Assembly: GCA_019873645.1 (NCBI GenBank)
Contig: JAIOAX010000034.1
Coordinates: 1 to 51,718 of the forward strand
Source of the DNA: Chloroflexota bacterium
Lineage (GTDB): Bacteria > Chloroflexota > Anaerolineae > B4-G1 > SLSP01
DNA length: 51,718 nt
Direction: 5' to 3'
Shown piece after piece: positions 51,301-51,718 of the stretch (positions are counted from its first letter, which is position 1; the number at the start of each line of letters is the position of its first letter). Below the pieces are notes generated by a model. The model made no database searches and had not been told where the DNA came from. It worked only from the letters and a program-made list of their open reading frames with translations. The position numbers were made by a program, and so were the translations under genes.

Positions 51301-51718
51301 CCTTGACCGCTGCCCTGGTGAGCGCGCCCGCGCATGGGACGCTGTCGCTGAACCTCGACGGCAGCTTCGTCTACACGCCGACGCTCGGCTGGAATGGCGT
51401 TGTCACCTTCACCTATCGCGCCTCGGATGGGCTGGCGACCTCGAATGTGGCAACGGTACGCATCACTGTGACGGCCAATGCACTGCCTGTGGCCACAGCC
51501 GATGCTTATGCCACCTTCCGCAATCTGCCGTTGAGTGTGGCGGCGCCGGGTGTGTTGGCGAACGACAGCGACGCGGAAAGCAATCCCTTGAGCGCCGTTC
51601 TGGCGAGCGCGCCCGCGCACGGGACGGCGACCTTGAAGGCCGATGGCAGCTTCGTCTACACGCCGACGACAGGGTTTGTGGGCGTGGATACCTTCACCTA
51701 CCGCGCTTCCGATGGGGT
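36336..51718 (+). CDS. Giant secreted beta-helix / tandem-95-like surface protein (3' end outside the window)
   Basis: One frame without stop for at least 5,127 codons from ATG 36336 (AAAGGAG upstream). Order: signal peptide (MLLTLALLIWPAPVWA); LamG-like lectin region (SDLRLWLRADKGVY...); nidogen-like domain (LGFSFNFYDVNYSNVYLSTE, about 37755-38300); a DUF11-type domain; three beta-helix modules (38682-43730); two DUF11-type domains (43731-44414); then 25 complete and one partial ~94-residue Ig/cadherin-like repeats with Ca-binding NDSDADGDxLTA motifs. No C-terminal anchor is visible because the gene runs off the end. It is probably an adhesin or cell-surface/sheath protein. The assembly of such repeats should be treated with care. 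Confidence 0.9.
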   Translation, partial: MKAVQSNLEFLKMTPRWVILSMLLTLALLIWPAPVWADGGPGGVGSDGGDSDLRLWLRADKGVYADPACSSPVSLGGTAACWSDQSGYGMDVVQTDPTLRPVYRSTKVLEFDTDVLTGTQPVQLFATPSSGLSVIVAFKSGIYTQTAVLMNYGSSAGQNVNRNLELGYTFGVDGDFGLHRGGGNATVAATTRITAEQPYIFSTVVLTGGLAPTTSVSLRLNGTPVALTTLAGGWLTSGAYPTTTVPLDIGARRDGNLSAYPNVAPDAFHKGDISEVILFTTPLNTAQRTIIENYLSAKYTIPLSAGATKYAHSAYVYDVIGIGKETDGMHSEARGAGLILRDSGYLREAGDYWMAGHRTVVNTWTSTSLPAGVSSRWERNWYFEKTDVGDNGGAVTLKFDFSEGGLEGTPGGVYVLLGRSGTSGRFRVVQASSYIAGDQVIFPNVAALKDGWSYTLGQASDQHYFLEDSQQPGGPAFNFEDISATGTVIPLTKDNEMSGALPLGFSFNFYDVNYSNVYLSTEGFITFLPGQQPSLGTPVPIPTNDVHNGLIAGWWNDLDVQYGGKFYYETRGTAPNRRFIAQYHALPLRVSGGVTSTFQIKLFESSNMIEVHYLNAQTQVNTYALAGIENQGGTSGLQYYYGDANVANIAVRYSRPPLLLEQTVNDPTPRVGDRITYTLILRSNLPAATTDAVVSDTLDAGMVFATEAITVASPRVFNQSLQGQTLRLDGFTLGAGERITFTIPVTVETDVTMGEPLYNVAFLIHPSLSAPRTSEVSIVPDNCWVNLNGVISDQIQPVIDLAASGDEVKIAGHCLDLHTHSDGLEQVAYISKTLTLRGGYTPANWTTAYSTVTTVLDARGQGRVVFIAPGVTVTLANLHLIRGDAFQSGSAQSYGGGVYAANAQLNLQDMQVYDSLALLGGGVYVSGGMLNWTRGAALTNTASTAGGGIYLAGGTTGWLDGVVVRANMLENSLSSGQGGGGVYALNSTLVLTGQVQFQANSGAYQGGAIYVQNTSLTARQITLQGNSADRGGGLFVNGGTVLMTGMEARDNYAWGRSGPGGALYLLQSSAQISTSQLISNTANGQGGAVYADRTNVWLVSSIISGNTSLMEGGGLYANSVASMTLRANDILNNRGISGAGLYINYGTPNLNNNRIVGNQASASGNGGGMVFYQTSGAVVTANLLMNNRARRGGGLYLTTDNTARLTHNQMFFNNASSEGGGLYVRSSNVYIAQNQVMTNTSGGVGGGIYCSGGTPQYIQNTVAFNSTVNGGGGIYCSTGNPQFVGNVLEFNTASMAVISYGGALGLDSTSGAQVNNNWFRANEARRGGGLYIRDSAAAVVQSNTILSNTANLGGGVYVRSGLVTAGFFTNTVAFNSVSGSDNRGAGVFIDGGASPWSANLIYSNTAQLRGGGFYINTSSAALRNNWIAFNRALNTTDSGGGVYVLAGTTVLENNQIMTNTTSGSGGGIYLNAVTAGSTLRQNTLVGNTAAKGGGIFVYRGRPVLLGNQVLRNVSTGTTDSGGGIYISSSDTQLISLVRNVVQGNQAQGQGGGLYVYSSIQDIFDGNVLLANTAQSHGGGAYLTNNTTARLLNTVVADNVSVSGMGGGIYMTGSNARWLHATIARNADAYQVGVHVQSGSPVFTNTILVSHTIGISVAQGAKVTFNATLWGNEYNASGPGNLFAYGPSVTGNPDFLAPDVGNYRIGPNSAALDAGVPAGVTGDMDGLSRPVHLGYDLGASEYRGTCFVRLNQSLYIYSTIQAAVNASTDPNDLVKVAGTCTGVHTQGARTQTVYLNKSLTLQGGYTLTQWLYPDPVAYPTTVDALNLGRVIYVADGVTTTVRGLRLRGGNAALGGGVNGGGGIYATGATLTLEGVWIFGNQAANGGGVMADAATVYGANVQLYDNTAVNGGGLYADAAALQLSGSQIFSNTATNGGGVYVYRSAAAQITHNTFHHNTATSGGGAIYLAQSPADIAANRIFANTGARGGGLYLDASHARLGNNVVVDNTATDRGSGIYVDASSPRILHLTIARNRGDGESGIHLAGSSAVVITNTVLVSQTVGLNVEAGSAVTLTATYWGNGAWANGADWIGAGSVISHLNYYAGTPAFVAPGEQDYHINGNSALINQGVLTEILDDLDGFPRDRWPDLGADEYRTCWVRLNDDPTDYTGVQAAVDAARPGDVVKIAGRCGGVSARPRNDLTTTGLVTQVVYLTQTLTLQGGYTATNFTQPYPVTQPTVLDALGVGRVVYVAGGAQPTLVGLHLTGGNAAGQGGHPTANAGGGLYAAQATVTVDACQFYDNVADVGSGIHIALGEADLRNTIIADNQTFTGGALHTWASDLHARHTTLARNAGVGVYLEQAGTAWLTNTILVSHTVGLTTTGVAAARLKATLWGNGLDWDTGNANIQAETNFWGNPAFVAPATRNYHLRGISAAIDRGVNAGLTVDGDGEMRPVGAGYDLGVDEFQGAFSLSKQAMPSLVLSGEQVTYTLSLTNTGYLPLQFTVVDHLPDHGSPHGSMTWTPWLVPGEVWTQQIPVDVELGYVGPLTNTAFATVTLGMTARAEAVARAVLQSDLAITKTATLEAAPGDYVTYTLAFQNIGASPAFSVVVSDTVPAALASLQVTATRPITAFGPISYTWNLGTLGPNSGGFITVTGRVRAGTPRGAAILNTATIAGWLIEENTSNNASGPVTTTVLNVAPLALHDVVTTAEDTPVAVPVLDNDIDLNGDALAVIAVGVPQHGQADILGVTVLYTPTQDFYGTDSFTYVVSDGVLTDTGTVSVTVLSENDPPVALDDAYSTFRNQPLSVAAPGVLANDTDTDGDALTADLVSLPVHGTTTLNADGSFVYTPTAGFAGEDAFTYQAYDGVDYSTPVTVTITVTNRAPVAAGDAYQTYRNQPLSVAAPGVLTNDSDADGDALTAALVSTPTHGTATLNADGSFVYTPTAGFVGEDAFTYQAYDGLTHSNIATVTLTIVNRAPTATGDAYPTYRNQPVSVSAPGVLLNDSDADGDALTAALATAPAHGMATLNADGSFVYTPTAGFAGVEIFTYRAYDGVDYSDAATVTVTVENRAPVAADDAYQTYRNQPLSVAATGVLANDTDADGDALTAALATAPAHGTATLNADGSFVYTPTAGFVGVDTFTYRAYDGVADSAAATVTITVENRAPVAAGDAYLATTYQPLPIFAPGVLENDADADGDSLTAALVSAPAHGTVTLNADGGFVYTPTVGNTGVVTFTYRASDGLATSNVATVLITVTANALPEAAADAYATFRNQPLSVAAPGVLANDSDAENDPLSAVFATMPAHGAVALNADGSFVYTPTTGFVGVDTFTYRAYDGIGYSDPATVTVIVTNRAPVAAGEAYPASSYQPLYVAAPGVLANDSDADGDPLSAVLMGDPAHGIVALNADGSFVYVPSVGFAGVDTFTYRAYDGLAYSNLATVLITVTANAAPVAVADAYSTFRNQPLSVAAPGVLANDSDAENDPLIAMPVSAPAYGTATLATDGSFVYTPTAGFVGVDAFTYRLYDGLNYSTPAAVTITVENRAPDAAGEAYTTFRNQPLSISAPGVLANDSDVDGDELTAALASAPAHGTATLNPDGSFVYTPTTGFAGVDAFTYRAYDGVDYSAPATVSLTVTNRAPTVTGDAYAASHDRPVNIPAPGVLANDNDADGDPLIGVLLDVPMHGTVTLNADGSFVYTPTVGFVGTDAFTYRAYDGVAYSNPATVTLTVTNDAPVAEDDAYLASTYQPLSIVAPGVLTNDRDADGDLLNTALVDGPTHGTLSLNLDGSFVYTPTLGWNGVVTFTYRASDGLATSNVATVRITVTANALPVATADAYATFRNQPLSVAAPGVLVNDTDAESDPLSAMLVSAPAHGTVMLNADGSFIYTLTTGFAGVDAFTYRAYDGIGYSDPATVTITVTNRAPVAAGDAYLASTYQPLQVAAPGVLTNDADADGDTLMAAKVSDPAHGTLVLAANGGFVYTPTLGFSGVDVFTYRAYDGLAYSEVATVVITVTANALPIAENDAYTTYRNQPLSVATPGVLGNDNDAENDPLSAMPVSAPTHGTATLKADGSFVYTPTAGFAGIDAFTYHAYDGVGYSNVATVTITVANRAPVAADDTYQTYRNQPLSVAAPGVLVNDSDADGDALTVALMDVPLYGTATLQTDGSFVYTPTAGFAGMDTFTYRAYDGVGYSNVATVTITVANRAPVAAADAYQTYRNQPISVSAPGVLANDSDADGDVLTAALATAPTHGTATLKADGRFVYTPTAGFAGMDIFTYRTYDGMSYSSPATVTITVVNRAPVAADDAYQTYRNQPLNVAAPGVLVNDSDADGDVLSAALATAPAHGMATLKADGRFVYTPTAGFAGTDAFTYRTYDGVGYSAPATVTITVANRAPVAAGDAYQTYRNQPLNVAAPGVLANDSDADGDALTAALATAPAHGTATLQADGSFVYTPTAGFAGTDTFTYRAYDGVGYSAPAAVTITVENRAPVAAGDAYPTYRNQPLSVAAPGVLANDSDADGDPLTAVLVNAPAHGTATLKADGSFVYTPTTGFVGVDTFTYRASDGVGYSALATVTITVTNRAPVAADEAYPATTYQPLAVSAPGVLLNDADPDGDALTAALVSVPGHGTVTLNPDGSFVYTPTVGFSGVDTFTYRASDGLATSNGATVIITVTANAVPVAAADAYATFRNQPLSISAPGVLANDSDAEGNPLSAVLATAPAHGTATLKADGSFVYTPTTGFVGVDTFTYRASDGVGYSAPATVTITVTNRAPTAVDDAYPATTYQPLAVSAPGVLLNDADPDGDALTAALVSVPGHGTVTLNPDGSFVYTPTVGWNGVVTFTYRASDGLATSNVATVRITVTANAVPVAAADAYATFRNQPLSISAPGVLANDSDADGDPLTAILATAPAHGTATLKADGSFVYTPTTGFVGVDTFTYRASDGVGYSAAATVTITVTNRAPVAADEAYPATTYQPLAVSAPGVLLNDADADGDALTAALVSAPAHGTLSLNLDGSFVYTPTLGWNGVVTFTYRASDGLATSNVATVRITVTANALPVATADAYATFRNLPLSVAAPGVLANDSDAESNPLSAVLASAPAHGTATLKADGSFVYTPTTGFVGVDTFTYRASDG
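38682..43730 (+). other. Three paralogous right-handed beta-helix modules
   Basis: Modules begin at 38682, 41568 and 42798. Each opens Cys-(Trp/Phe)-Val-x-Leu-Asn, then ...GDxVKIAGxC, TLTLQGGYT, and GRVxYVA. Each continues with coils rich in GGGxY turns and closes with the ATLWGN and (in modules 2-3) NYHL...AxDxGV-type blocks. Lengths are about 962, 410 and 311 residues, the first enlarged by extra GGG(L/I/V)Y coils. The fold is that of polymorphic membrane protein/parallel beta-helix passengers. The closing block resembles the truncated gene at 6085-6732. Confidence 0.75.
44415..51718 (+). repeat. Tandem Ig/cadherin-like (tandem-95 type) coding repeats
   Basis: Unit starts at 44415, 44688, 44970, 45252, 45534, 45816, 46101, 46383, 46668, 46950, 47232, 47514, 47799, 48081, 48366, 48648, 48930, 49212, 49494, 49776, 50058, 50343, 50625, 50910, 51192 and 51477. 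Spacing is 273 once, then 282 or 285 nt. Core of each: ANDSDADGD, HGTATLNADGSFVYTPT, TFTYRAYDG, VTITV. Confidence 0.92.
50058..51718 (+). repeat. 567-bp two-domain super-repeat, nearly identical copies
   Basis: A 285-nt unit of the TTYQPL type followed by a 282-nt FRNQPL type repeats at 50058, 50625 and 51192. Long stretches are identical, for example the region after GACGCCGACCCCGATGGCGA in the first two. This is the most recently amplified part of the gene. Confidence 0.8.

Noticed and set aside
36421..51620. Many long minus-strand open frames, one of 994 codons (44580-47564)
   Set aside because: They mirror the plus-strand tandem repeats, have arginine/histidine-rich periodic sequences with no domain, and appear because the ~94-codon unit has no stop in that antisense frame. 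The plus frame has a signal peptide and known domains.

Overview
The window looks like a chromosome fragment of a GC-rich bacterium, most likely Chloroflexota (Anaerolineae/Caldilineae-like). This rests on family-level features: a secreted protein fragment ending in a YLPLV-type tail, secreted proteins with TP-rich linkers, a compact TPR / J-like / GrpE / DnaK cluster, a GH65 phosphorylase fused to beta-phosphoglucomutase, and a giant surface protein built of beta-helix and tandem-95-like modules. No rRNA or ribosomal-protein marker is present, so the assignment is an inference.

Layout. 1-6.8 kb: a Wzz-like polysaccharide co-polymerase, a glutaredoxin, the GH65-betaPGM fusion inside a 73-bp inverted repeat, a frameshifted membrane LuxR-type regulator, and a 5'-truncated beta-helix protein. 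6.8-16.2 kb: histidine ammonia-lyase, a secreted multidomain GH5 enzyme, a condensation-domain acyltransferase, a DegV protein, and two tandem MutS-family ATPases. 16.26-23.93 kb: an integrated 7.5-kb element in tRNA-Lys(CUU). It carries a tyrosine integrase, two excisionase-like proteins, an HUH rolling-circle Rep, a PrimPol-CHC2 protein, a ribbon-helix-helix protein, a zinc-ribbon protein, a PD-(D/E)XK nuclease, a DUF6788-like protein and four membrane proteins. 24.2-36.1 kb: a YtxH/membrane pair, a zinc-dependent phospholipase-C-like protein, an exported M1 peptidase with a membrane partner, the TPR-J-GrpE-DnaK cluster, and a rhamnose pair (glycosyltransferase and RfbD). 36.3 kb to the end: one open frame of at least 5,127 codons. 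It encodes a secreted protein with a lectin-like front end, a nidogen-like domain, three paralogous right-handed beta-helix modules, and at least 25 tandem ~94-residue Ig/cadherin-like repeats. It runs off the window.

The element is the most unusual part. It sits on the 5' side of the tRNA gene. The 39-bp att core starts at the anticodon loop and covers the whole 5' half of the tRNA. The tRNA now reads from a promoter copy inside the element, while the displaced native promoter plus tRNA 5' half points into the element's first excisionase-like gene. Two 33-bp dyad operators with the same downstream promoter spacing precede its two main operons (xis-int and RHH-PrimPol-Rep), suggesting coordinated control of integration and replication. 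Seven of its genes use a GGGGG Shine-Dalgarno sequence.

A second theme is short-period intergenic repeats (AACGGAT, GGGATTAGGGACT, CGCTGATTC, GAATGAGCG families), which run into the coding ends of at least three genes.
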